From positions 3,648,618 through 3,712,617 of the forward strand of contig OY848917.1 of NCBI GenBank assembly GCA_963693285.1: a stretch of DNA of 64,000 nt, written 5' to 3'. The position numbers and the translations under genes were made by a program. Source of the DNA: Xestospongia muta. Lineage: Eukaryota; Porifera; Demospongiae; Haplosclerida; Petrosiidae. The notes beneath the pieces were generated by a model, which was given only the letters and a program-made list of their open reading frames with translations, ran no database searches and was not told the DNA's origin. Position 1 is the first letter of the stretch. Each line of letters opens with the position of its first letter. This document shows positions 23,301 through 38,300 of this stretch, piece by piece.

Positions 23301-26300
23301 AAAGAAGCAATCTATTTGAACAGTGTAGTAATCTGTCTCTGACTTGTACAAGTCTGTACATACATTGTACATTTGTCACTAAAGTATTTAAATTAGGAAA
23401 GTACAAACTTTTTCTGATGGAGGTTATAGAATGTTATTGTCCAAATAATTGATGTTATGAGTCAATCACATTAATTTATTACATGATATTGTTGTAATTA
23501 GCTATACTTAATTCTACTAGCATTGCCAGTAAAGTCAATATAGTGTAATGGATGTTATATGGTGAGTACTTAAGACAATACTACAAAATCTCAATATATT
23601 AATATTAGTGGTTATTAATATTCCAGTCCACATGTAATAGTAAAGTGGAGAGTATTAGAATTGCTAAGCCCTAGAAATATTTGTGGTTATCTTGTATAAA
23701 TACTGTTAATCTTGTCCACTTCATTAGTTGTAACAAACCTTGAAGACTATCCCATAAGGTCCCACCACTTGATTCTCCATGACATTCTAATTAGAGCACA
23801 GGAGATTGGCTGTCCCAAGCTACTGTATATATTAGGTTTAAATGGGTCCATCCAAAATAATTAGAATAATTGTTTGTTCTTGACACAAGAAACCAATGCC
23901 CTTAGATATGTATTTTATAATAGATAATAAATAATTTTAGGTATGAATTTAATTGGTCACAAGTATGAAATGCTTTCAAAGAATGTTATTATTTATTACT
24001 GAAAGATAAGTTTTGAAAAAAAGGCACATAATAACACTAGAACAAGATAAAAACATAACAGAACAGGATAAAAAGCATTACAGAAAGTAAATAGAAGACT
24101 CATACTAGTGAGTAGAAGCCAGAATGTTTGAGATGCTGGCTAGACTAGTTCACACAAGATAAGTTATGATTGTTATCAGTTGTAAGTGTATGTATAGTAC
24201 ATGTACTTTTGTAACATGACATATTGTTTATCAGATCTGTGTATAATATATAATGTAAAAGTGTTTTAGCACTTAATGTATACACATGTACTACATGTGA
24301 TATAACTATGTAATCTGTAGTTGTACTTATCTATATGTTGTGACCTTTATTTCTATTATTAACAGTATGGACGAATTGCTCTACATTTTGCCTGTATGAA
24401 GGGACATACAGGTACTGCCCAACTTTTAATTTCAAGTGGTGCCAATATTGATATTATTGATAAGGTTAGTAGTGACATCAAATTATTGCATTTTGTAAAC
24501 ATATTAATGAAAATAATAGTTAAGGGATCATCATATATGAGTACATCTAAAGCACCACACATGTCCAAGCACTCCACTAACAGTCAGTACTGTACTACTG
24601 ACTTCTGAATTACTAACTATAGCCTAGGAATTACCTGTAGTCCAACACACCTGTGAACAAATTCACTGTATACCTGTATGTTGGTACAACTTTAGTTATT
24701 GTGTATTCACCACAATGACTACAATCATACCAGTGTTTTAGGAATTTGAGTGTTCCTTGATACATCTATATTCACCACAGTCATTGATATTTTTATTCCT
24801 GTACAAGTCTACAGTGACTGTAGTACTATCACTACATGTAGGTAGTAGTATATACTACATAGCTACATAGTACAAAGTATGAATTGTTTGTGGTTAGTAG
24901 AGTTCCTGCCCACATGTAATAATGATGTGGGGATATTAGAATTACTACGTCCCAGAAGTATTTATGACTTCATAACATTGAAGTGTAAACACTTGAGGAG
25001 AAAAGTACATCTATAATGACTTTACATGTTTTAGTTGAAGGTGCTATAAGTGATAAGAGGAGTACAATATCCCATGACAAATTGATAATAAAAAGTCACA
25101 ATGTAACAGTTAGGGCATGTATGTAGAATGACAGTTGTTATGTTGATAGAATTATCTTTTTAATGAACATTAGATAATGATAATACAGCTGCATCAATTA
25201 AGCAATGATGTTACTATATATTACAACTGTATACTATTTTAATGATTCATGTAGACTATATACCTTAAACAAATTGGTTGTGTTTCCTGGTGTGACTGCT
25301 TTGTCACCACAAATATCACATATACCATTGTCATCAAAATTTTACTCAAAATGAGGCCATACCAAGTTTATTTGTGCTTGTTTATTGCTCCTCCTGTAGT
25401 TACCATAATTAATCAATAGTAGACTAGAGAATAAGATTTCTAACAAATCTATACACATTAGCTATATGATAATCAATATTCTAAAATATCGAGAGTATCA
25501 ATTCAAAGTTTGATATGTCATCCATTATTAATGACGATGCCTTTTTCACAAGCACGGTTCTCCTATGCATTATTGAACACCATGTGTTCATTACTAACTA
25601 GTAAAAAAGCATGGCAACACATAGTTCTTATCAAACAGACAGTCGAGTTATGTCGTGGATCAGTTATGACCCACTGTAAGCTAACTATAGTGAGAATTGT
25701 CAAACAGTACATCAATATTACCTTTCCATTTGCTGAGTACTCAAGTAGAGTTTTAACTTCATCAATCACTTTTATCATAGATTGCTCAGCACAGTATCTC
25801 ACAATTTCAATATATATTTATGATTTATAAGCAACAGTTAAAATTCACTAAGAGTTCTGTGTCTTGTTGTATAAATACTGTTAATCTTGTCCACTTCATT
25901 ACTTGTAACAAACATTGAAGTCTATCCCATAAGATCCCACCACTTGATTCTCTATGATATTGTAATTAGAGCATATCACTATATTTTACTAGTATGGGAG
26001 ACAAATGTTATAGCCATTATCTGTAATGTTTTACTATAAATGAAATAAAAGCAGTCTGTATAGTCTAAATGTAAATTTCATTTCTACTTGTAAACAGTAC
26101 TGGCTACTTTTAACATATACTGAGTTATCCTGACATACACATAATATCACAATTATATACCTATAATGTACATTGTTACTATGTAACTTCTCTAGTTCTG
26201 ATATCATTTAGTCTATGAATATGATATGCTAAGCTGGGATATCTCATTTTAAGATATCTAGCATGTTTTATGATATTGTGGCAATATTCCTGGCAATAGA

Positions 26301-29300
26301 GGTTGTTAACAGCTCTGTAATACAGTTAACTCATTTACTGTTACTCTAAATAAATTGATTGGTTACTTTATATAGTTATTTAAATTACATATAAAGTATT
26401 AGACACTAAGAAGTAGTAAATATCACTACAGTCATGTAGTTAATTGTCAGAGCTATGAAGATTCCATTTAATGTCTCATTAGTTAGACAAAAAAATTTAA
26501 TGAATGTTGGGTCCTGTGTTTGTGAGGGCTGTTGCTATGAAATTTATAAGAGGACAATCTTTGATACCACATACATGTCCTTTCTAAGAAGTGATTTGTT
26601 GAAGTTCATGAAATGTCATTTCCATAGTAATCAAAACAACATATATATTGTCAAGAATTTTAAATATATTTTGTAGTCATGTAAACAACCTAAATGATCA
26701 TGAACAGGTTAAAAGAAGCAATCTATTTGAACAGTGTAGTAATCTGTCTCTGACTTGTACAAGTCTGTACATACATTATACATTTGTCACTAAAGTATTT
26801 AAATTAGGAAAGTACAAACTTTTTCTGATGGAGGTTATAGAATGTTATTGTCCAAATAATTGATGTTATGAGTCAATCACATTAATTTATTACATGATAT
26901 TGTTGTGATTAGCTATACTTAATTCTACTAGCATTGTCAGTAAAGTCAATATAGTGTAATGGATGTTATATGGTGAGTACTTAAGACAAAACTACAAAAT
27001 CTCAATATATTAATATTAGTGGTTATTAATATTCCAGCCCACATGTAATAGTAAAGTGGAGAATATTAGAATTGCTAAGCCCTAGAAATATTTGTGGTTA
27101 TCTTGTATAAATACTGTTAATCTTGTCCACTTCATTAGTTGTAACAAACTTTGAAGACTATCCCAGAAGGTCCCATCACTTGATTCTCCATGACATTCTA
27201 ATTAGAGCACAGGAGATTGGCTGTCCTAAGCCACAGTAATTAGTCACAAGAATGAAATCCCTCCAAAAAATGTCATTATTTATTACTGAAAGATACCTTT
27301 TGAAAAAAGGGAAAAAGTAACACTAGAACAAGATAAAAGCATAACAGATCAGGATAGAAAGCATTACAGAAAGTAGATTGAAGACTCGCCCTAGCGAGTA
27401 GAGCCAGAATGTTTGAGATACTAGCTAGTTCACACAAGATACCTAGCCTTCTAACTGTTTATTAATCTGGTGCTACCTTTTACACTTATACCTGCTAACT
27501 CTCTACAGCAGGAGGTATATATAATATAAAATATGAGGTTAACTAACATTATGGTATCATATTATAGTTGTGACCAGTGAGGGTACAGTAATTTAGTACT
27601 TTTATGATGTAGTGATTGTAGTATATATTAGATATGATGATAGCCTGTGTCCTGAGTAATAGTTATCTAGTAACAGGTACTTAGTATTAAGTAGTTTACA
27701 TTCCTATTAAGCTAGTAAGGAATACATACAGTCTCATTTAACATTACCTTACATATTAATGTTTTAGTACAACTATATCTTTACAGTACATTGTACCAGT
27801 AAGTATAATATGTATATTATAAGGTGTTAGTAAGGACCAGGTACATCAACTTATGATTGTTATCAGTTGTAAGTATATGTATAGTACATGTACTTTTGTA
27901 ACATGACATATTGTTTATCAGGTCTGTGTATAATATATAATGTAAAAGTGTTTTAGTACTTAATGTATACACATGTACTACATGTGATATAACTATGTAA
28001 TGTGTAGTTTGTACTTATCTATATGTTGTGACCTTTATTTCTATTATTAACAGTGGGGACAAACTGCTCTACATAAGGCCTGTATGAATGGACATACAGG
28101 TACTGCCCAACTTTTAATTTCAAGTGGTGCCAATATTGATATTACTGATGAGGTTAGTAGTGACATCAAATTATTGCATTTTGTAAACATATTAATGACA
28201 ATAATAGTTAAGGGATCATCATATATGAGTACATCTAAAGCACCACACATGTCCAAGCACTCCACTGACAGTCAGTGCTGTACTACTGACTTCTGAATTA
28301 CTAACTATAACCTATGAATTGCCTATAGTCCAACTCACCTGTGAACAATTTCAATATATATATGTATGTTGGTATAACTTTAGTTATTGTGTATTCACCA
28401 CAGTGACTACAATCATACCAGTGTTTTAGGAATTTGAGTGTTCCTTGATACATCTATATTCACCACAGTCATTGATATTTTTATTCCTGTACAAGTCTAC
28501 AGTGACTGTAGTACTATCACTGCATGTAGGTAGTAGTATATACTGCATAGCTACATAGTAACAGAGTATTTATTGTTTGTGGTTAGTAGTGTTCCTGCCC
28601 ACATGTAATAATGATGTGGGGATATTATAATTGCTAAGTCCTAGAAGTATTTATGGCTTCATAACATTGAAGTGTAAACACTTGAGGAGAAAAGTATATC
28701 TATAATCACTTTAGAATTTCATATCTACTATATGCACCACACCCCTTAATACATGTACATGTAATTGAAACAATAAAAAAGACATTGTATATCTGAGCCA
28801 CTTTGGGTTAATTGATGCATGCTGTATATGAGCCTTATCATATCAGCCTGTCTGGTACTGTACCATTGCTATTGAGTATTTGTGAAAATTGTCTTAAAAA
28901 TGAAATTGATTGTAGAGGGAAGAAAGCTAATTCATGACAGATTCACCTTAAATGAGAAGGTTGGGTATAAACAGTATATGTGTGTCACACTGCATTGCAG
29001 TAAACACTTCTGCTTGTCTGAATATTTAAGGAGTGTGCCCTGGGTACAAGATGGCATGTATATTCAAAAGGAAAATGGCCTCACAGTACTAAATTAGCAA
29101 TTCTAATAACCCCACATTATTCTTCATATTCTTTTTTATGTTTTAGTTAAAAGCGCTATAAGTGATTAGAGGAGTACAATATCCCATGACAAATTGATAA
29201 TAAAAAGTCACAATGTAACAGTTAGGGCATGTATGTAGAATGACAGTTGTTATGCTAATAGAATTATCTTTTTAATGGACATTACCTTACTGCAGATAAT

Positions 29301-32300
29301 GATAATGCAGCTGCATCAATTAAGCAATGATGTTACTGTATATTACAGCTGTATACTATTTTAATGATTCATGTAGACTATATACCTTTTAAAAATTGGT
29401 TGTGTTTCCTGATGTGACAACTTTGTCACCACAAATATCACAAATACCACTGCCATCAGAATTCTAATCAAAATAAATCCATACCAAGCTTCTTTTGTGC
29501 TTGTTTATTGCTCCTCTTGCAGTTGTTATAATTAATCAATGGTAGACTAGAGAAAAAGATTTCTAACAACTCAATACATGTTAGTTTTTGATGTTGATCA
29601 ATTTGATACTAAAGTAAACTTAAGTTTGGTGTGTGGGTGGCTAGTGGCTAGTTAGCTTTATTACAGGTGTGGTTAATATGGGTGTGGTAAGTACAAATAT
29701 TGATATTAATACAGCAATAATTGTAATACTGATAATAATTAATATTCTAAAATATTGAAAGTATCAATTCAAAGTTCAATATATCATCCATTATTAATGA
29801 CGATGCCTTTTTCACAAGTACAGTTTTCCTATGTTATGAGACAATCACATTAATTTATTACATGATATTGTTATGATTAGCTATACTTAATTCTACTAAC
29901 ATTACCAGTAAAGTCAATATAGTGTAATGGATGTTATATGGTGAGTACTTAAGACAAAACTACAAAATATCACTATATTCATATTAGTGGTTATTAATAT
30001 TTCAGTCTACATGTGATAGAAAAATAGGGAGTATTAGAATTGCTAAGCCCTGGAAATATTTGTGGTTATCTTGTATAAATAAATACCGTTAATCTTGTCC
30101 ACTTCATTAGTTGTAATAAAACTTGAAGACTATCGCAGTAGGTCCCACCACTTGATTCTCCATGATATTCTAATTAGAGCACGGGAGATTGGCTGTCCCA
30201 AGCTACAGTATATATATTAGGTTTAAATGGGTCCATCCAAAATAATTAAAATAATTGTTTGTCCTTGACACAAGAAACCAACTCCCTTAGATATGTACTT
30301 AATAATAGATAATAAATAGTTTTAGGTATGAATTTAATTAGTCACAAGTATGAAATGCCTCCAAAAAATGTTATTACTTATTGCTAAAAATATTTATTAC
30401 CTGGCCTTCTAACTGTTTATTAATCTGGTGCTACCTTTTACACTTATACCTGCTAACTCTCTACAGCAGGAGGTATATATAATATAAAATATGAGGTTAA
30501 CTAACATTATGGTATCATATTATAGTTGTGACCAGTGAGGGTACAGTAATTTAGTACTTTTATGATGTAGTGATTACAATATATATTAGGTATAATGATA
30601 GTCTGTGTCCTGAGTAATAGTTATCTAGTAACAGGTACTTAGTATTAAGTAGTTTACATTCCTATTAAGCTAGTAAGGAATACATACAGTCTCATTTAAC
30701 ATTACCTTACATATTAATGTTTTAGTACAACTATATCTTTACAGTACATTGTACCAGTAAGTATAATATGTATATTATAAGGTGTTAGTAAGGACCAGGT
30801 ACATCAACTTATGATTGTTATCAGTTGTAAGTGTATGTATAGTACATGTACTTTTGTAACATGACATATTGTTTATCAGGTCTGTGTATAATATATAATG
30901 TAAAAGTGTTTTAGCACTTAATGTATACACATGTACTACATGTGATATAACTATGTAATGTGTAGTTTGTACTTATCTATATGTTGTGACCTTTATTTCT
31001 ATTATTAACAGTGGGGACGAACTGCTCTACATTGGGCCTGTAGGGATGGACATACAGGTATTGCCCAACTTTTAATTTCAAGTGGTGTCAATATTGATAT
31101 TATTGATCAGGTTAGCAGTGACATCAAATTATTGCATTTTGTAAACATATTAATGACAATAACAGTTAAGCGATCATCATATATGAGTACATCTAAAGCA
31201 CCAAACATGTCCAAGCACTCCACTGACAGTCAGTGCTGTACTACTGACTTCTGAATTACTAACTATAGCCTATAAATTACCTGTAGTCCAACACACCTGT
31301 GAATAAATTCATAATATATATCTGTGTGTTAGTATAACTTTAGTTATTATGTATTCACCACAGTGACTACAATCATACCAGTGTTTTAGGAATTTGAGTG
31401 TTCCTTGATACATCTATATTCACCACAGTCATTGATATTTTTATTCCTGTACAAGTCTACAGTGACTGTAGTACTATCACTACATGTAGGTAGTAGTATA
31501 TACTGCATAGCTACATAGTAACAGAGTATTTATTGTTTGTGGTTAGTAGTGTTCCTGCCCACATGTAATAATGATGTGGGGATATTAGAATTGCTAAGTC
31601 CCAGAAGTATTTATGGCTTCATAACATTGATGTGTAAACACTTGAGGAGAAAAGTACATCTATAAGAAGTTTAGAATTTCATATCTACTGTATGCACCAC
31701 ACCCCTTAATACATGTACATGTAATTGATATAATAAAAAAGACATTGTATATTTGAGCCACTTTGGGTTAATTAATGCATGCTGTATATGAGCCTTATCA
31801 TATCAGCCTGTCTGGTACTGTACCATTGCTATTGAGTATTTGTGAAAATTGTCTTTAAAATGGAATTGATGTAAAGGGAAGCAAGCTAATTCATGACAGA
31901 TTCACCTTAAATGAGAAGGTTGGGTATAAACAGTATATGTGTGTCACACTGCATTGCAGTAAACACTTCCGCTTGTCTGAATATTTAAGGGGTGTGCCCT
32001 GGGTACAAGATGGCATGTATATTCAAAAGGAAAATGACCTCACAGTACTAAATTAGCAATTCTAATAACCCCACATTATTCTTCATATTCTTTTTTATGT
32101 TTTAGTTAAAGGTGCTATAAGTGATAAGAGGAGTACAATATCCCATGACAAATTGATAATAAAAAGTCACAATGTAACAGTTAGGACATGTATGTGAAAT
32201 GACAGTTGTTATGCTAATAGAATTATCTTTTCAGTGGACATTACCTTACTGCAGATAATAATAATACAGCTGTATCAATTAAGCAATGATGTTACTGTAT

Positions 32301-35300
32301 ATTACAGCTGTATACTATTTTAATGATTCATGTAGACTATATACCTTTTAAAAATTGGTTGTGTTTCCTGATGTGACAACTTTGTCACCACAAATATCAC
32401 AAATACCATTGCCATCAGAATTTTACCCAAACTAATTCCATACCAAGCTTATTTTGTTCTTGTTTATTGCTCCTCCTCCAGTTGTCATAATTAATCAATA
32501 GTAGACTAGAGAATAAGATTTCTAACAACTCAATACATGTTAGCTTTTGATGTCGATCAATTTGATACTATAGTAAACTTAAGTTTGGTATGTGAGTGGC
32601 TAGTGGCTAGTTAGCTTTATTACAGGTGTGGTTAATATGGGTGTGGTTAGTACAAATATTGATATTAATACAGCAATAATTGCAATACCGATAATAATTA
32701 ATATTCTAAAATATTGAAAGTATCAATTCAAAGTTCAATATATCATCCAATATAATGACGATGCCTTTTTCACAAGCACGGTTCTCCTATGCATTATTTA
32801 ACACCACATGTTCATTGCTAACTAGTAAAAAAGCATGGCAGCACATGGTTCTTATCAAACAGACAGTCGAGTTATGTCATGCATCATTTATGACCCACTG
32901 TAAGCTAACTATAGTGAGAATTGTCAAACAATACATCAATATTACCTTTCTATTTGCTGAGTACTCAAGTAGAGTTTTAACTTCATCAATCACTTTTATC
33001 ATAGATTGCTCAGCACAGTATCTCACAATTTCAATATATGTTTGTGATTTATAAGCTACAGTTAAAATTCACTAAGAGTTCTGTGTCTTGTTGTATAAAT
33101 ACTGTTAATCTTGTCCACTTCATTACTTGTAACAAACATTGAAGTCTATCCCATAAGATCCCACCACTTGATTCTAAATGATATTGTAATTAGAGCATAT
33201 CACTATATTTTACTAGTATGGGAGACAAATGTTATAGCCATTATCTGTGATGTTTTATTATAAACGAAATAAAAGCAGTTTGTATAGTCTAAATGTAGAT
33301 TTCATTTCTACTTGTAAACAGTACTGGCTACTTTTAACATAATACAGAGTTATCCTGTCATACACATAATGTCACAATTATATACCTATAATGTACATTG
33401 TTACTATGTAACTTCTCTAGTTCTGATATCATTTAGTCTATGAATATGATATGCTAAGCTGGGATATCTCATTTTAAGATATCTAGCATGTTTTATGATA
33501 TTGTAGCAATATTCTTGACAATAGAGGTTGTTAACAGCTCTGTAATACAGTTAACTCATTTACTGTTACTCTAAATAAATTGATTGGTTACTTTATATAG
33601 TTATTTAAATTACATATAAAGTATTAGACACTAAGAAGTAGTAAATATCACTACAGTCATGTAGTTAATTGTCAGAGCTATAAAGATTTCATTTAATGTC
33701 TCATTAGTTAAACAAAAATTTAATGGATGTTGGGTCCTGTATTTGTGAGGGCTGCTGCTATGAAATTTATAAGAGGACAATCTTTGATACCACATACATG
33801 TCCTTTCTAAGAAGTCATTTGTTAAAGTTCATGAAATGTCATTTCCATAGTAATCAAAACAACATATATATTGTCAAGAATTTTAAATGTATTTTGTAGT
33901 CATGTAAACAACCTAAATGATCATGAACAGGTTAAAAGAAGCAATCTATTTGAACAGTGTAGTAATCTGTCTCTGACTTGTACAAGTCTGTACATACATT
34001 GTACATTTGTCACTAAAGTATTTAAATTAGGAAAGTACAAACTTTTTCTGATGGAGGTTATAGAAAGTTTTTGTCCAAATAATTGATTTTATGAGTCAAT
34101 CACATTAGAATTGCTAAGCCCTAGAAATATTTGTGGTTATCTTGTATAAAAGCTAGTAATCTTGTTCACTTCATTAGTTGTAACAAACACTGAAGAGTAT
34201 CCCAGAAGGTCTTACCAATTGATTCCCCATGATATTGTAATTAGAGCACAAGAGAATGGCTGTCCCAAGCTACAGTATATATATTAGGTTTAAATGGGTC
34301 CATCCAAAATAATTAGAATAATTGTTTATTGTTGATACAAGAAACCAATGCCCTTAGATATGTACTTAATAATAGATAATAAATAGTTTTAGGTATGAAT
34401 TTAATTGGTCACAAGTATGAAATGCCTCCAAAGAATGTCATAATTTATTACTGAAAGATACCTTTTGAAAAGGCACAAAGTAACACTAGAACAAGATAAA
34501 AGCATAACAGAAAGTAAATTGAAGACTCATGCTAGTGAGTAGAAGCCAGAGTGTTTGAGATGCTGGCTAGACTAGTTCACACAAGATACCTGGTCTTCTA
34601 ACTGTTTATTAATCTGGTGCTGCCTTTTACACTTATACCTGCTAACTCTCTACAGCAGGAGGTATATATAATATAAAATATGAGGTTAACTAACATTATG
34701 GTATCATATTATAGTTGTGACCAGTGAGGGTACAGTAATTTAGTACTACTTTTATGATGTAGTATTGTAGTATATATTAGATATGATAATAGCCTGTGTT
34801 CTGAGTAGTAGTTATCTAGTAACAGGTACTTAGTATTAAGTAGTTTACATTCCTATTAAGCTAGTAAGGAATACATACAGTCTCATTTAACATTACCTTA
34901 CATATTAATGTTTTAGTACAACTATATCTTTATAGTACATTGTACCAGTAAGTATAATATGTATATTATAAGGTGTTAGCAAGGACCAGGTACATCAAGT
35001 TATGATTGTTATCAGTTGTAAGTGTATGTATAGTACATGTACTTTTGTAACATGACATATTGTTTATCAGGTCTGTGTATAATATATAATGTAAAAGTGT
35101 TTTAGTACTTAATGTATACACATGTACTACATGTGATATAACTATGTAATGTGTAGTTTGTACTTATCTATATGTTGTGACCTTTATTTCTATTATTAAC
35201 AGTGGGGACGAACTGCTCTACATTATGCCTGTATTAATGGACTTAGAGGTACTGCCCAACTTTTAATTTCAAGTGGTGCCAATATTGATATTACTGATGA

Positions 35301-38300
35301 GGTTAGTAGTGACATCAAATTATTGCATTTTGTAAACATATTAATGACAATAACAGTTAAGGGATCATCATATATGAGTACATCTAAAGCACCAAACATG
35401 TACAACCACTCCATTGACAGTCACAGTTGTACTACTAACTTCTGAATTACTAACTATAACCTATGAATTACCTGTAGTCCAACACACCTGTGAACAAATT
35501 CACTATATACCTGTATGTTTGTATAACTTTAGTTATTGTGTATTCACCACAGTGACTACAATCATACCAGTGTTTTAGGAATTTGGGTGTTTCTTGATAC
35601 ATCTGTATTCACCACAGTCGTTGATATTTTTATTCCTGTACAAGTCTACAGTGACTGTAGTACTATCACTGCATGTAGGTAGTAGTATATACTACATAGC
35701 TACATAGTAACAGAGTATTAATTGTTTGTGGTTAGTAGTGTTCCTGCCCACATGCAATAATGATGTGGGGATATTAGAATTGCTAAGTCCTAGAAGTATT
35801 TATGGCTTCATAACATTGAAGTGTAAACACTTGAGGAGAAAAGTACATCTATAATCACTTTAGAATTTCATATCTACTATATGCACCACACCCCTTAATA
35901 CATGTACATGTAATTAAAATAATAAAAAAGACATAGTATATTTGAGCCACTTTGGGTTAATTAATGCATGCTGTATATGAGCCTTATCATATCAGCCTGT
36001 CTGGTACTGTACCATTGCTATTGAGTATTTGTGAAAATTGTCTTAAAAATGGAATTGATTGTAGAGGGAAGCAAGCTAATTCATGACAGATTCACCTTAA
36101 ATGAGAAGGTTGGGTATAAACAGTATATGTGTGTCATGCTGCATTGCAGTAAACACTTCTGCTTGTCTGAATATTTAAGGGGTGTGCCCTGGGTACAAGA
36201 TGGCAGGTATATTCAAAAGGAAAATGGCCTCACAGTACTAAATTAGCAATTCTAATAACCCCACATTATTCTTCATATTCTTTTTTATGTTTTAGTTAAA
36301 GGTGCTATAAGTGATAAGAGGAGTACAATATCCCATGACAAATTGATAATAAAAAGTCACAATGTAACAGTTAGGACATGTATGTGAAATGACAGTTGTT
36401 ATGCTAATAGAATTATCTTTTCAGTGGACATTATCTTACTACAGATAATGATAATGCAGCTGCATCAATTAAGCAATGATGTTACTGTATATTACAGCTG
36501 TATACTATTTTAATGATTCATGTAGACTATATACCTTTTAAAAATTGGTTGTGTTTCCCGATATGACAACCTTGTCACCACAAATATCACAAATACCATT
36601 GCCATCAGAATTTTACTCAAAATGAGTCCATACCAAGCTTATTTGGTTCTTGTTTATTGCTCCTCCTGCAGTTGTCATAATTAATCAATAGTAGACTAGA
36701 GAATAAGATTTCTAACAACTCAATACATGTTAGCTTTTGATCTCGATCAATTTGATACTAAAGTAAACTTAAGTTTGGTGTGTGGGTGGCTACTGGCTAG
36801 TTAGCTTTATTACAGGTGTGATTAATATGGGTGTGGTTAATACAAATATTGATATTAATACAGCAATAATTACAATACTGATAATAATCAATATTTTAAA
36901 ATATCAAAAGTATTGATCAATAGTTCAATATATATCTCCCATTATTAATGACGATGCCTTTTCACATACATGGTTTTCCTATACACTATTTTACATGTTA
37001 TGTGAAGCAAAAATTGTTAATTAATTTGCCCTGGGTAGGGCCTTTTTATATCCAACCTCCTCATTTAATGGAAGAAATGTTTTGTAACTGTTGTCATAGT
37101 AACTGGTATTGTGCTATCATTAAAAACTTATTCAGTTTGTCATTTGTTTTTGATATATATCAGTGTAGTAAGTAATGTAATTTTAATTCTCACTTTGGAT
37201 TGTTAATTACAACACTCAAGTCAATGTATTATATATACATGTACATGTGTATATACATAATGTTTATACATATATCATGTACATGTACATTTTATACACG
37301 TACATGTACATAGCATGTACCCTGAAACTTTATGCCTTAAATACCAGGCATTAAAGAATTTTAATTTGTCACCTAATATTTTCTATGATATATATATATA
37401 TAACTACAATGTAGTTAATTTGTTAATCTTAATGACAGTTTACTATCTGAAATTATTTGTTATTTATTTATGTTATTTTAGTATGGCAAGAAACCATTGG
37501 ATTATATTGACAATAAAGAGACTGTTCAGTTAATAAGTAAGTGGTTTATTAAGTGTACAATGTTTGTTATTTTAACTTTTCATATAATGCTGTACACAAC
37601 ACCTGTAACCTTTATATTTACCAAACGAAAGTATCATTATAGTTTTTCATATTAACTTGTTAGGTTTGTTGAAAACTGTTTTATCTGAATACATCATTAA
37701 TGGCCTATAACTCAATGTAATTGGTTTACTTAATTCAATTTCTTGTTAACTTCCTTTCCACCATATTTAATTTATGCTGAGTTAAATTTTAATTTTTGTG
37801 CATTGGAGGATTATTCAAAGTTCCAATGAAAAAACTGGCTATATGGCAGTCTGACTAGACTTTAAAATTAATACATGTATCAGAGCTACAATACCTTGTA
37901 CAACACTATAAAACACCACATATTAACTGGTTAAATTTGTTGAAAACTGTTTTAGCTAAATATATCATTGATGGCCTATAGCTCAATGTAATTGGTTTAC
38001 TTACCACTGAGATATAAATATGCATTTCATTTTATGTAGTTTTATGATAATCATTTAAATCTTGTTTGCCTTTACAATTGTCAATGGTTCATCCACAATG
38101 GTCTTATGTTAAGTTTACAAAAGTAATAGCTTATGATTAAGTGACCTTGTAAGCATACTTAAATAAAAGAATTTGTGAAGTTCTTTTAATAATAGTTAAT
38201 ACAGTTTGTAATACAATTATGTGTGATTACAGCTTCAATTGTGGACATTCTAGTACTAGGAATAATATCATAAAATTATAATTATATTAAGGTAAAATTC

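Larger units (their letters stand above)
20322..24365 (+). repeat. Gene B intron 3: duplicated block with antisense transposon relics
   Basis: Start shared with gene C intron 3 (54283 on). A stem-loop lies at 21001-21038. A BED-like antisense exon lies at about 21484-21600 and an antisense transposase relic at 22033-22420. A further repeated segment at 23040-23455 has matching copies at 1530, 4525, 26455, 33680, 57895 and 60710. No plus-strand exon of gene B is seen. Confidence 0.55.

Noticed and set aside
23044..23452. Repeated plus-strand ORFs beginning MKIPFNVSL and MSRILN
   Set aside because: Present in many blocks but with changing stops, no domain resemblance and no matching splice phase; treated as repeat sequence.
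24359..24577. Minus-strand 72-codon ORF repeated in every block (2697, 6187, 28047 and others)
   Set aside because: Antisense of the ankyrin exon plus intron; its recurrence follows from block duplication and it has no domain pattern.
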